From: CAZTDU01 sp050248795
Lineage (GTDB): Bacteria; Pseudomonadota; Gammaproteobacteria; Burkholderiales; SG8-39
Assembly: GCA_050248795.1 (NCBI GenBank)
Contig: JBFWRS010000009.1
Coordinates: 35,010-99,009 of the forward strand
Reading direction: 5' to 3'
DNA length: 64,000 nucleotides
Shown piece by piece: positions 25,930-34,248 of the stretch (positions within the stretch are counted from its first letter, which is position 1; the number at the start of each line of letters is the position of its first letter). Made by a program: the position numbers and the translations under genes. The notes beneath the pieces were generated by a model, which was not told the origin of the DNA, made no database searches, and worked only from the letters and a program-made list of their open reading frames with translations.

Positions 25930-26964
25930 TCATGCAACCGTCGCCTCCAGCGCCTGCGCCGCCGCGGCAAGCGACGAGGGCCCCACAATGCGGCCGTCGG
26001 CCACAATCGCCTCGCCATCGATCCACAGCGATTGCCTGAAAACAATCCCGTCAGGATGGTTCTCGCCCCCGCCAGGTTCCCACCAGGGCACCCCGAGCCC
26101 TATCGCATTCGCTCCGACGGTACGGATGTCCTCGATGAATGATTGGCCCGTATAGCGCGCGCCGGGATGGAATCCACAGGTCAGATGAATGATCCGTCCA
26201 TAGCCACCGCCGGTTGCGCGACGCAACGCACGCTCTGTGACACGCTCGTGCACCGGATCGTGTTCGATGCGCCGAATCTCCCCATCTACGTGCAGGACGA
26301 TCGGTTTCGAGGTTTGCGTGTAGTACTCGTGAAAAATCGCATCCAGCGCGACGATCCCGCGGACGCTGCCAGGCTCGGGATAGTAGATGCAGGACCCCGC
26401 CACCGTCGCGCTCCCGGGCTGGTCGATAACTCGAGATTTCCTTCCGCCGGGGCGTCCGAGCCGGAACTCGAAATCGGATCCATTGCCCGCGCTCACCCTC
26501 GCTGGCGCGCCCTCGCCTGATGCCATGACGTCGTCGAACGCCGACTGCACGGCGAACAGTGCATCCGCATCCACGGTCGCATACAGCCGCTGAAGCGACT
26601 CCGCCGAGGCATCGCCGAGAAGCAGGTAGCGCGTTCTGGAGCGCCGCATCGCGCGGTCATGCGCACCCGATCCAGCAAGGTACGGGAACGTCAGGTCGAA
26701 CCAGACGTCGCTTTCCGCCACTGCAGCTGCCAGCGCATCAGGGACATACGGGTCGGCGAGCTTGCCCTGGTACGGAAGTCGCGGCGCCCGCAGAAGCAAT
26801 GCATGCGCCCCCGCCGCAGCACTCGCGGCAAGAACAGCCTCGACCAAAGCCCGGTCACTGACCGAATCTACGGTCACGACCACCGTTTCGCCATGCCGGA
26901 CCCGAAAGTGGTCAACCACCAGCAGCTTGGCGGCGCGAGCCGTTTCCAGCGCGGCACCGTTCAT
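25930..26964 (-). CDS. M29/NicX-like protein (candidate 2,5-dihydroxypyridine 5,6-dioxygenase)
   Basis: A 344-residue protein of the fold shared by M29 aminopeptidases and NicX, the Fe(II) enzyme that opens the 2,5-dihydroxypyridine ring. The length is as for NicX. H266 (CGFHPGA), and H303 and D305 in ENHPDGIVF, are placed like the H265, H318, D320 iron ligands reported for NicX. The ATG at 26964 overlaps the stop of the alpha/beta hydrolase (ATGA), so the two are co-translated. With a hydrolase and a Rieske oxygenase in the same operon, a ring-cleavage role is more likely than peptidase activity, but an aminopeptidase cannot be excluded by eye. Confidence 0.65.
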   Translation of the reverse strand: MNGAALETARAAKLLVVDHFRVRHGETVVVTVDSVSDRALVEAVLAASAAAGAHALLLRAPRLPYQGKLADPYVPDALAAAVAESDVWFDLTFPYLAGSGAHDRAMRRSRTRYLLLGDASAESLQRLYATVDADALFAVQSAFDDVMASGEGAPARVSAGNGSDFEFRLGRPGGRKSRVIDQPGSATVAGSCIYYPEPGSVRGIVALDAIFHEYYTQTSKPIVLHVDGEIRRIEHDPVHERVTERALRRATGGGYGRIIHLTCGFHPGARYTGQSFIEDIRTVGANAIGLGVPWWEPGGGENHPDGIVFRQSLWIDGEAIVADGRIVGPSSLAAAAQALEATVA

Positions 26965-27812
26965 CGCGTTTCGGCGCCCATCCGGTCGCGCAGAAAGTGC
27001 GCCAGTACCTCGTTGTAGCGGGCAGGGTGCTCCAGCATTGGAAGGTGCGCGCATCTGTCGAAAACCACCAGATTCGCATTCGGCATGCGCGCAACCGCCT
27101 TCTCCGCGCTTTCCAGGATTCCGCCTTTGTCGTCCCGTCCCCAGACCACCAGTGTCGGTACCCGGAGCGACTCAAGCCGGTCGAGAATGCGAAACGGACG
27201 GAACCGGACCGGGTCGCTCATCTCCGTGACGGCCTCGTCCCAGCATCGGGTCGCCCACTGCTGCGCATAACACAGGGGCAGTACCGCGGCCAGTTCGCAG
27301 GGCACACTTGTCGGATCGTAAACCGTGTACGCCATACGCTGACGCCACTCCTGCGGCGACAGTGCCCCCAGTCCAGGGCGATAGTTGGACACGATCCGTC
27401 TGACGAATTCGGCAAGTTGCGCCTCCGTGTTGAAAGCCGAACCGCTACCGTTAATCACCAGTCGCCTGACTTCGCACCGGCCACGGAGCACTACGTTCGC
27501 AGCGACCAGCGCGCCATATGAACTCCCCGAGATCGTCACTGACGCCAGGTCGAGTACGCGGATGGCGGCCTCAAGATGCTCGATCTTGTTCTTCAGCGTG
27601 GCGGGTACGCCCTCTGGCGGGCGAGTAAACCCGTGGCCGAGCATGTCAAGGGCCACGACATAGTGGTTCTCAGCGAGCGCATCGATGTTCCCGATCCATA
27701 CTTCCGAGGTCAGGCTGAGTCCATGAAGCAGCAGCAGACCGGGAGCGTCGCGCGGCCCGGCGGACAGGCACCGCGTCGACGTGCCCTCAATGTCGAGGAA
27801 GCGCGTCTGCAC
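26961..27812 (-). CDS. Alpha/beta hydrolase, ring-cleavage-product type
   Basis: A 283-residue alpha/beta hydrolase. Nucleophile S98 in GSSYGA, acid D227/D228 in WGRDDK and H256 in CAHLPMLEHP form the catalytic triad, with an LHGLSLTSEVW oxyanion region. The layout matches hydrolases acting on ring-cleavage products (MhpC/BphD) and NicD, which removes formyl from N-formylmaleamate. It uses a GTG start at 27812, 4 bases after the Rieske stop. In context it probably acts on the product of the NicX-like enzyme. Assignment to NicD specifically is inference. Confidence 0.8.
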   Translation of the reverse strand: MQTRFLDIEGTSTRCLSAGPRDAPGLLLLHGLSLTSEVWIGNIDALAENHYVVALDMLGHGFTRPPEGVPATLKNKIEHLEAAIRVLDLASVTISGSSYGALVAANVVLRGRCEVRRLVINGSGSAFNTEAQLAEFVRRIVSNYRPGLGALSPQEWRQRMAYTVYDPTSVPCELAAVLPLCYAQQWATRCWDEAVTEMSDPVRFRPFRILDRLESLRVPTLVVWGRDDKGGILESAEKAVARMPNANLVVFDRCAHLPMLEHPARYNEVLAHFLRDRMGAETR

Positions 27813-27816
27813 CAGG

Positions 27817-28968
27817 TCAGTTCGCGGTGCGAGGAAACATCCGGTCCAGGTAGCTTTTCACCACGTGCTGGACACCGCACTCTATGTCTGCCATACGTCC
27901 GGGCTCGAAGCGTCCCGAGCACAGTCCATTCTGCATGGATTCCAGCATTGCGCTGTCCTCCTGCACGACCTGCTTCTGGAACGCCCGATAGGCTTCGACG
28001 CGCTCGGCGAAGTTCGGCTGGTCGAAGTAGATCTTGGGCAGCAGCGTATAGACAATTATGCGCGCCCGATCAACGCCTAGTGGCCAGATCACGTACGGAT
28101 GCACGGTGTCGACGCGCGCAAAGAGCGTGAAATTTGGCGCGAGTCGCCCCGCCATGGAGAAGTTGTCAGGACGATCTTCCAGCCACGGCGCCTTGCCGAA
28201 GACCGGCTTACGGGAAAACGTGGATGGCCCCGAGTTGTACTCTGCCACGTAGCCACCGTCCGGCCGCGCTTCGAACCGGAACGCATCCGGCGTGAACAAC
28301 TTGCCATTCGTCCCACGGTGAACCACGTTGACGTGGTACAGATCGATGAGGTTCTCAACCACCAGCTTCCAGTTGCAGTCGACCTCCGAGACGGTCTTGA
28401 CGGCCAGCGCGCACTCCTCCTGCCGCAGGAAATCGAAGTCCTGCTCCAGCTGGCGGACTCCGACGGAGAACTCCGGTGCAGTGTCGCTGAAGTTGACGAA
28501 GATCCATCCCTTCCAAAGGGTGAGGCGAACTGGAGGGAGTCGGCAGCTTGCCGGGTCGAAGCGCTCGCTGGTACCCATGTGCGGCGCGCCAACGAGTCGG
28601 CCATGGTGGTCGTAGGTCCAGCCATGGAACGGACAGGTAAACGCACGTTTGTTGCCACTGCCGCTCGCCACCTCAACGCCGCGATGCGCGCAGATGTTCG
28701 AGAAGGCATTCACCGATCCGTCTTCCGCGCGCGCGACCAGCAAAGGCTCCCCGACGATGCGCAGGGCCATGTAGTCCCCTGCATTGGCGACTTCCTCCTC
28801 CCGGCCGACACATAGCCAGTCGCGCATGAAAATCTCGGCTCGCTCGCGCTCGTAGACTTCGGGGGAGGTATAGATGAATCCGGGCGCATGGCGCGCCTCC
28901 GATACCGGGCGATGCGTCGCCTCGAAGGGCGACTGCTGCAGGACAGCAACGGGCTGGGTACGGGACAT
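27817..28968 (-). CDS. Rieske non-haem iron oxygenase, alpha subunit
   Basis: A 383-residue aromatic-ring-hydroxylating oxygenase. The Rieske cluster ligands are C93-x-H95 and C112-x2-H115; the mononuclear iron site is N206/D209, H212, H217 in ENLIDLYHVNVVH. Length and layout match alpha subunits of ring-hydroxylating or demethylating oxygenases. No beta subunit, ferredoxin or reductase is encoded nearby, so electrons must come from elsewhere. It is the first gene of the minus-strand arm, with transcription from the symmetric promoter at 29000-29032. It would add a hydroxyl to an aromatic or heteroaromatic ring. Confidence 0.92.
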   Translation of the reverse strand: MSRTQPVAVLQQSPFEATHRPVSEARHAPGFIYTSPEVYERERAEIFMRDWLCVGREEEVANAGDYMALRIVGEPLLVARAEDGSVNAFSNICAHRGVEVASGSGNKRAFTCPFHGWTYDHHGRLVGAPHMGTSERFDPASCRLPPVRLTLWKGWIFVNFSDTAPEFSVGVRQLEQDFDFLRQEECALAVKTVSEVDCNWKLVVENLIDLYHVNVVHRGTNGKLFTPDAFRFEARPDGGYVAEYNSGPSTFSRKPVFGKAPWLEDRPDNFSMAGRLAPNFTLFARVDTVHPYVIWPLGVDRARIIVYTLLPKIYFDQPNFAERVEAYRAFQKQVVQEDSAMLESMQNGLCSGRFEPGRMADIECGVQHVVKSYLDRMFPRTAN

Positions 28969-28987
28969 GTTCGGAACCCCGGCAATG

Positions 28988-29006
28988 TAGTAAAGCGACT
29001 TTACTA
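28988..29006. promoter_or_regulatory. Operator 1: perfect 19-bp palindrome
   Basis: TAGTAAAG (28988-28995) and CTTTACTA (28999-29006) are exact inverted repeats around a CGA centre. The size and symmetry suit a MarR dimer. It covers the -10 box (29003-29008, minus strand) and the expected transcription start of the Rieske operon. Confidence 0.75.
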
Positions 29007-29032
29007 TATCCCCGGCTTCGGCCTATAGTAAA
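29000..29032. promoter_or_regulatory. Symmetric divergent promoter pair
   Basis: Plus strand: TTTACT (29000-29005), 18 bases, TATAGT (29024-29029), reading toward the Bug gene. Minus strand: the same TTTACT (29032-29027), 18 bases, TATAGT (29008-29003), reading toward the Rieske gene. The two promoters lie face to face because TTTACTATA and TATAGTAAA are exact inverted repeats. Predicted leaders are about 59 and 28 bases. Confidence 0.7.
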
Positions 29033-29044
29033 GCCTCTTTACCA
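29026..29044. promoter_or_regulatory. Operator 2: near-perfect 19-bp palindrome
   Basis: TAGTAAAG (29026-29033) and CTTTACCA (29037-29044) are inverted around CCT with one mismatch. It lies 38 bases centre to centre from operator 1 and covers the -10 box and expected start of the Bug gene transcript. Confidence 0.7.
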
Positions 29045-29094
29045 AATCGAGCGCGGCAGCCCGGCGTCTCGTGATAATCCAAAGGGGAACCAAC

Positions 29095-30072
29095 ATGTAT
29101 CGACCGAGCATCTGGCTACTGGCAGCAGCCTTCGCGTCCTTGGCCACCGCGCCGATTGCTGTAAGCGCAGCGGACTATCCCACCAAGCCCGTGAAGATCG
29201 TCGTCACCTATCCGCCCGGCGGCGGAATGGACGTCATGGCACGCGTCCTTGCCGGACCCCTTGGCCAGCGTCTGAAAGGGACAGTCATCGTCGAGAACCG
29301 TCCTGGCGCAGGCGGCATGATCGGCGCGGAGCACGTGGCGAAAGCTGAACCCGACGGTTACACGCTGATCATCGCGCCAGCCGATACCCACTCGATTAAC
29401 CCCCACGTATACACAAACATTCGCTACAACGCGCAACGTGATTTTGCGCCTGTTGCGCAACTCGGCAACCTGCCGATGACGCTCGTGGTGAATCCGAAGC
29501 TGCCAGCAAAGTCGGCCAAAGAGTTCGTCAGCTACGTACGCGAGCGGCCCGGAAAGGTCACCTACTCATCCTGGGGCATCGGCAGCAGCAGCCACGTGGC
29601 CATGGAGACGCTTATGCTGGACGGCAAGCTGAACATGCTGCACGTGCCATTTACCGGCGCCGCGCCTGCGATTGCGGCAGTCATCGGCGGACAAGTCGAC
29701 GCCATGATGGTGACGCTTCCCACGTCAGAACCTCAGCACAAGACAGGGAAAGTGCGTCTCATCGGCGTCACGCCGATACAACGGCCGTCGGGCGCGCCCA
29801 CATACCCGACTGCCGGCATGCCGAAGCATGTCGCGGCTTGGATCGGCATCCTCGCGCCTGCAAAGACTCCCAAAGACATCGTTCAACGCCTGAATAAGGA
29901 GTTCCGGTCCACGCTTGAAGACACCGAAGTCCGGGCCGGCTTGGTGAAGGCCGGGCTCGAGCCGGTCGCGCGCGTAGGCACCCCCGCGGAGTTCGCGGCC
30001 TTCCTCGCGACCCAGCACGACCTCTGGGGGAAGACTGTACGGACGGCGAAGATCGCGGTGGAACTGAAGTAG
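29095..30072 (+). CDS. TTT/Bug-family substrate-binding protein of the catabolic module
   Basis: A 325-residue periplasmic binding protein. The ATG at 29095 has an AAAGGGGAA ribosome site and opens a signal peptide (MYRPSIWLLAAAFASLA, cleavage near VSAAD). Mature motifs DYPTKPVKIVVTYPPGGGMD and PGAGGMIGAEHVAKAEPDGYT define the family. No TctA/TctB gene is near. It is divergent from the Rieske operon and shares its promoter region. Bug27 of Bordetella is reported to bind nicotinate-type ligands, so a pyridine carboxylate would be consistent with the enzymes next door. Confidence 0.92.
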   Translation: MYRPSIWLLAAAFASLATAPIAVSAADYPTKPVKIVVTYPPGGGMDVMARVLAGPLGQRLKGTVIVENRPGAGGMIGAEHVAKAEPDGYTLIIAPADTHSINPHVYTNIRYNAQRDFAPVAQLGNLPMTLVVNPKLPAKSAKEFVSYVRERPGKVTYSSWGIGSSSHVAMETLMLDGKLNMLHVPFTGAAPAIAAVIGGQVDAMMVTLPTSEPQHKTGKVRLIGVTPIQRPSGAPTYPTAGMPKHVAAWIGILAPAKTPKDIVQRLNKEFRSTLEDTEVRAGLVKAGLEPVARVGTPAEFAAFLATQHDLWGKTVRTAKIAVELK

Positions 30073-30093
30073 GCTTGGCGCTGCAAGGAAAAG

Positions 30094-32220
30094 CTAGCCG
30101 CGCCGCTTCGTGATCAGCGCATCCACCGCAAGGATGCGCGAGGCGCAGCAGCGCAGCGGGTTCACGTCGGCTTCCTCGATCAGCTCGGCGCAGTCGGCGG
30201 CGAATTCGGAGATGCGGGCGATGGTTCCGGCGAGCGCGTCGAGGTCCACCGGCGCGCTGCCGCGAAAGCCGCTCAGCAGCGGGTAGCCGCGCAGCCGTTC
30301 GAGCATCGCGCGCGCCTCGCTCACGGACACCGGCGCCAACGCAGCGACGCTGTCGCGCATCAGTTCCACCAGCACGCCGCCCGAGCCGACGACGATGAGC
30401 GGGCCGACCTGCGGATCGACCTTGACGCCGGCGATCACCTCGACGCCCGCGGCCATAGGCTGCACCAGCACGCCGCGTATGTCCGCGTCCTGCGCCACCT
30501 TGCGCGCGGCGGCCATGAGCTCCGTATATGCGGTGCGTACCGCCGCGGCGTCCGCGAGCGCGAGGCGCACCACGCCGGCTTCGGTCTTGTGCGGGATCGC
30601 CGGCGACTCGACCTTCAGCGCCACCGGATAGCCCAGCGCCGCTGCCGCCGCCACCGCGTCGTCCGCGCTGCGCACCAGCCGCTCCTCGACCACCGGCACG
30701 CCGTATGAGGCGAACACCGCCTTCGCCTCGGACTCGGTGAGCACCTGGCCGGCCGCGGCCAGCAGTGCCTTCGCCTGCGACGCAGCTTGCGCGGGCGACA
30801 GCCGCGGCTGCGCCGCCGCGGGCGCACGCGCGTGCCACGCCTGCCACGCGGCGATCGCCGCAAAGCAGCGGTCCATGGAACGGAACATGCCGACCTTTTC
30901 GTCCGCCTCGTAGGCATCCGCACCCGGTCCCTGCAGCCATTCGGACACCCACACCACCGCCACAGGCTTCGCCTGCTCGCGCGCCATCGTGGCGATCGCC
31001 TCGGCGCGCGCGACGCCGGTTTCCTTGCCGGCGACGCTCAGCAGGCACAGAAGCACGCCGTAGTTCGGGTCGTCCAGCAACGCGCGGCAGCAGCGCGCGT
31101 ACGACTCCGGCACCGCCAGCACCTGGCCGGTGGGGTCGCAGGGATTGCGCGCGGCGCCGAACTCCGGCACCACTTCCTTCAGCGCCGCCACCGTATGCGC
31201 TTCGGGCTGCGGCATCGGCACGCCGTGGCGCTCTGCCATGTCGGCGGCCATGACCCCCGCGCCGCCGGAGCCGGAAACCGCCGCCACGCCGCGCGCCAGC
31301 GGCCTGCCCGCGGCGGCGAAGAACTTCGCCGTCTCCACCAGCGCCTCGAGGTCCTGCACCTGCACGAATCCGGCGCGCTCGAACAGGGCGCGGAACGCCA
31401 CCGCCGAGCCGGCGAGTGAGCCGGTGTGCGAGCGCGCCGCTTCCGCGCCGCCGGCACTGGTGCCGAGTTTGTAGACGATCACCGGCTTGCCGCGCGCGCG
31501 CGCACGTTCGCCGGCTTCCAGCAGCCGGCGCGCGCTCGGCACGCCCTCGAACAGGCAGGCAATGGCGCGCACGTCGTCGTCCTCGGCCATCGCCGCGATC
31601 AGGTCGGCGACGTCGACGTCGGCGGAATTGCCGGCGGAGAAAAAGTACTTGTAGCCCACGCCGCGCTCGGCGGCCTGCGCCAGGCAGTAGCCGAGCGCGC
31701 CCGACTGGCTCACGTACGCGATCGGCCCGCTTCGCCGCGGCATGTCCGCGTAATCCGGGATGAAGGTCATGCCGGCACCGAGCGCGTGGTTCACCACGCC
31801 CATGCAGTTGGGGCCGAACATCGGCATGCCGGCTTCCTGCGCGATCGCCGCGAGCCGGCGCTGCGCCTCCACGCCCGCGGCGCCCATCTCGCCGTAGCCT
31901 GAGGCGTAGACGATGGCGCCGCCCGCCTTCGCCGCCGCCGCTTCGCGCAGCGCCTGTTCCACGCCCTCGCGCGGCACCACCAGCACGACGCAATCGGGCG
32001 CCTCGGGCAGCGCGGCGAGCGACGGGTAGCAGCGCCTGCCGGCGATCTCCTCGTAGCGGGAATTCACCGGGTAGACGCTGCCGCGGTAGTGAGCGAGGTT
32101 CTCCAGCGTGCGCAGGCCGAAGGCGCGCGCGCGCGCCGATGCGCCGACCACGGCGATCGAGCGCGGCGCGACGAGGCGCGCCAGTTGCGCGTGCCCGTAC
32201 AGTGCGCGTGGTGCTAGCAT
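30094..32220 (-). CDS. ADP-forming acyl-CoA synthetase (acetate-CoA ligase family)
   Basis: A 708-residue single-chain enzyme. Order of domains: CoA-binding Rossmann (APRSIAVVGAS, about 15-145), succinyl-CoA-synthetase-like flavodoxin domain with phospho-histidine H265 in RSHTGSLAGS, then an ATP-grasp domain in the last third (YPVALKVESPAIPHKTEAG, VQPMAAGVEV). There is no GNAT domain, unlike Pat. ATG 32220 is preferred to GTG 32229 because AAGG precedes it by 8 bases. It would convert an acid plus CoA and ATP to acyl-CoA and ADP. It is convergent with the Bug gene and divergent from an SDR; the SDR/thioesterase pair may act on the same acyl-CoA. Confidence 0.88.
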   Translation of the reverse strand: MLAPRALYGHAQLARLVAPRSIAVVGASARARAFGLRTLENLAHYRGSVYPVNSRYEEIAGRRCYPSLAALPEAPDCVVLVVPREGVEQALREAAAAKAGGAIVYASGYGEMGAAGVEAQRRLAAIAQEAGMPMFGPNCMGVVNHALGAGMTFIPDYADMPRRSGPIAYVSQSGALGYCLAQAAERGVGYKYFFSAGNSADVDVADLIAAMAEDDDVRAIACLFEGVPSARRLLEAGERARARGKPVIVYKLGTSAGGAEAARSHTGSLAGSAVAFRALFERAGFVQVQDLEALVETAKFFAAAGRPLARGVAAVSGSGGAGVMAADMAERHGVPMPQPEAHTVAALKEVVPEFGAARNPCDPTGQVLAVPESYARCCRALLDDPNYGVLLCLLSVAGKETGVARAEAIATMAREQAKPVAVVWVSEWLQGPGADAYEADEKVGMFRSMDRCFAAIAAWQAWHARAPAAAQPRLSPAQAASQAKALLAAAGQVLTESEAKAVFASYGVPVVEERLVRSADDAVAAAAALGYPVALKVESPAIPHKTEAGVVRLALADAAAVRTAYTELMAAARKVAQDADIRGVLVQPMAAGVEVIAGVKVDPQVGPLIVVGSGGVLVELMRDSVAALAPVSVSEARAMLERLRGYPLLSGFRGSAPVDLDALAGTIARISEFAADCAELIEEADVNPLRCCASRILAVDALITKRRG

Positions 32221-32267
32221 TGCCCGCACCTTACCCGAACTTGTCGCACCGACGCGAGGAACCCGGC

Positions 32268-33044
32268 ATGAACGTGAAGCAGTTGCTGAATCTGGAAGGC
32301 CGCAGCGCGCTGGTCACCGGTGGCTCGCGCGGCCTCGGGCTGCAGATGGCGGAAGCGCTGGGCGAGATGGGCGCAAAACTCGCGCTCACCGCGCGCAAGA
32401 AGGACGAACTCGACCAGGCGGTGGCGCACCTGGCGAAGCTCGGCATCGAGGCCTCCGCGTGGGTATGCGACATCGGCAAGCGCGAGGCCATCGCGCCGGT
32501 GGCCGACGCGGCGCTGGCGAAGCTCGGCAGGATCGACATCCTGGTCAACAATGCCGGCGCCACCTGGGGCGCGCCCGCGGAAGACCACCCGCTGGAGGCC
32601 TGGGACAAGCTGATGAACGTCAACCTCACCGGCGCGTTCATCCTGTCGCAGATCGTGGCGAAGAAGTCGATGATCCCGGCGAAGTGGGGCCGCATCATCA
32701 ACACCGCGTCGATCGCCGGCATCGCCGCCAGCGATCCGCGCGTGGTGCGCACCGTGGCCTACAACGCGTCCAAGCACGGCGTGGTCGGGCTGACCCGCCA
32801 GCTCGCCGCCGAGTGGGGCGAGCACGGCATCACGGTGAACGCGATCTGCCCGGGATTTTTCCCATCGAAGATGACGCGCGCTACGCTGGACACCACCGGC
32901 GAGTTCGTGCGCGAGATGACGCCGACGCGGCGCCTCGGCAACGACGAGGACCTGAAGGGGCTCGCGGTGCTGCTGGCGTCGGAAGCTTCGCGGCACATCA
33001 CCGGGCAGGCGATCGCGGTGGACGGCGGAGCGACGCTTGTCTGA
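32268..33044 (+). CDS. Short-chain dehydrogenase/reductase
   Basis: A 258-residue classical SDR: nucleotide loop TGGSRGLG (17-24), NNAG (95-98), and catalytic S148, Y165 and K169. The ATG at 32268 has a GAGGA site 8 bases upstream. It resembles gluconate 5-dehydrogenase or 3-oxoacyl-ACP-reductase-like enzymes; the substrate cannot be named. It is followed by an overlapping thioesterase gene. Confidence 0.9.
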   Translation: MNVKQLLNLEGRSALVTGGSRGLGLQMAEALGEMGAKLALTARKKDELDQAVAHLAKLGIEASAWVCDIGKREAIAPVADAALAKLGRIDILVNNAGATWGAPAEDHPLEAWDKLMNVNLTGAFILSQIVAKKSMIPAKWGRIINTASIAGIAASDPRVVRTVAYNASKHGVVGLTRQLAAEWGEHGITVNAICPGFFPSKMTRATLDTTGEFVREMTPTRRLGNDEDLKGLAVLLASEASRHITGQAIAVDGGATLV

Positions 33045-33447
33045 CGGCGTCGCCTACGCGCAGGACTACCACCTCAAGGTGCCGTTCGCGAAGCACCTGG
33101 GGATCGAGATCGAGCACATGGAGCCCGGCCTCGCGCGCATGCGTTGCAGGCTCGCCGCGCACATGACCAACAGCTGGGGCACCGCGCACGGCGGCGTCAT
33201 CATGACGATGCTGGATGTCAGCCTGTGCATGGCGGCGCGCACGCTGCACCCGGATTCGGCCGGGGTGATGACGATAGACATGAGCACCTCGTTCATCGAT
33301 GGCGGCACCGACCCGCTGCAGGCCGAGGCGCGCGTGCTGCGCGATGGCCGCAGCCTGATTTTCGTCGAAGGCGAGATCCGCAACGCCGACGGCACGCTGG
33401 TGGCGCGGGCCATGGGCACCGTGCGCGCGCGCTCACCCAAGGGGTAG
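33037..33447 (+). CDS. PaaI-type hotdog thioesterase
   Basis: A 136-residue hotdog-fold protein with the HGG motif (GTAHGGVIMTMLD) and the following catalytic acid region typical of PaaI/YbgC-like thioesterases. The start is TTG at 33037, which has GGAG at 33027-33030; no ATG occurs before the fold begins. It overlaps the SDR stop by 8 bases. It would hydrolyse an acyl-CoA thioester, perhaps together with the neighbouring CoA ligase and SDR. Confidence 0.85.
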   Translation: MSDGVAYAQDYHLKVPFAKHLGIEIEHMEPGLARMRCRLAAHMTNSWGTAHGGVIMTMLDVSLCMAARTLHPDSAGVMTIDMSTSFIDGGTDPLQAEARVLRDGRSLIFVEGEIRNADGTLVARAMGTVRARSPKG

Positions 33448-33449
33448 AC

Positions 33450-34238
33450 ATGAGCAACGATCCGTACGCCGCACCCAGCTCATTCGTCCAGGACGCGCCC
33501 GCGACTGCGGTCGATGCCGAGTTCGTGCCCGGTGGCCAGAACGTCGCCGGGGGTAACGGCTGGGAATGGATCGCGCAGGGCTGGGGCCTGTTCCGTCGCG
33601 AGCCCGGCATGTGGGTCGCGCTGTTCGTCGTCTTCTGCCTGGTGGTCGGCGGGGTCGGCATCGTGCCTTTCGTCGGCAGCATCGCCACGGTGCTGCTCGG
33701 CCCGGTGATGACCGCGGGCATCATTTCCGTCTGCCGTACCGCGGAAGCAGGCGGCGAACTGCAGATTTCTCAGCTCTTCGACGGTTTTCGCAGCCGGACC
33801 GGCGCGCTGGTCGCGGTCGGCGCGCTGAACCTCGCCGCGTGGGTGGCGATCTTCCTCGCGGCGTTCCTCGTCATGGGCGCGGGCGTGGGATTCGCCGCGC
33901 TCAAGGGCGCCGCCGGCGGCGATGTCGGCCCCGGCGCCATCGGCGGCATGCTCGTCGGCATGCTGCTGGTGCTCGCACTTCTCGTGCCGGTGATGATGGC
34001 GGTGTGGTTCGCCGCGCCGCTGGTGTACCTGCACGGTCAGGCGCCGGTCGAGGCGCTGAAGGCGAGCTTTGCCGGCTGCCTGAAGAACGTCGTGCCCTTC
34101 CTCGTCTACGGCCTGGTGGTGCTGGTGCTCGGCGTGTTCGCGACACTGCCCTTCCTGCTCGGCTGGCTGGTGCTCGGGCCGGTGCTCGCCGGCTCGTACT
34201 ACGCGTCGTACCGGGACATCTATACCCGTCGCGCCTGA
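33450..34238 (+). CDS. BPSS1780-like integral membrane protein
   Basis: A 262-residue protein. A short polar N-terminus (MSNDPYAAPSS) and a WEWIAQGWGLFRREPGMW amphipathic segment are followed by about five hydrophobic helices. This layout matches the BPSS1780/YciC-like membrane proteins of betaproteobacteria. Function unknown. It is the first of a seven-gene run that ends with the MoxR ATPase and the DUF58 protein. Confidence 0.7.
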   Translation: MSNDPYAAPSSFVQDAPATAVDAEFVPGGQNVAGGNGWEWIAQGWGLFRREPGMWVALFVVFCLVVGGVGIVPFVGSIATVLLGPVMTAGIISVCRTAEAGGELQISQLFDGFRSRTGALVAVGALNLAAWVAIFLAAFLVMGAGVGFAALKGAAGGDVGPGAIGGMLVGMLLVLALLVPVMMAVWFAAPLVYLHGQAPVEALKASFAGCLKNVVPFLVYGLVVLVLGVFATLPFLLGWLVLGPVLAGSYYASYRDIYTRRA

Positions 34239-34248
34239 GGCGCGCGCG

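Noticed and set aside
29768..31993. A 741-codon frame overlapping the acyl-CoA ligase on the same strand
   Set aside because: Arginine/glycine-rich with no recognisable domain; the ligase frame has clear family motifs throughout.
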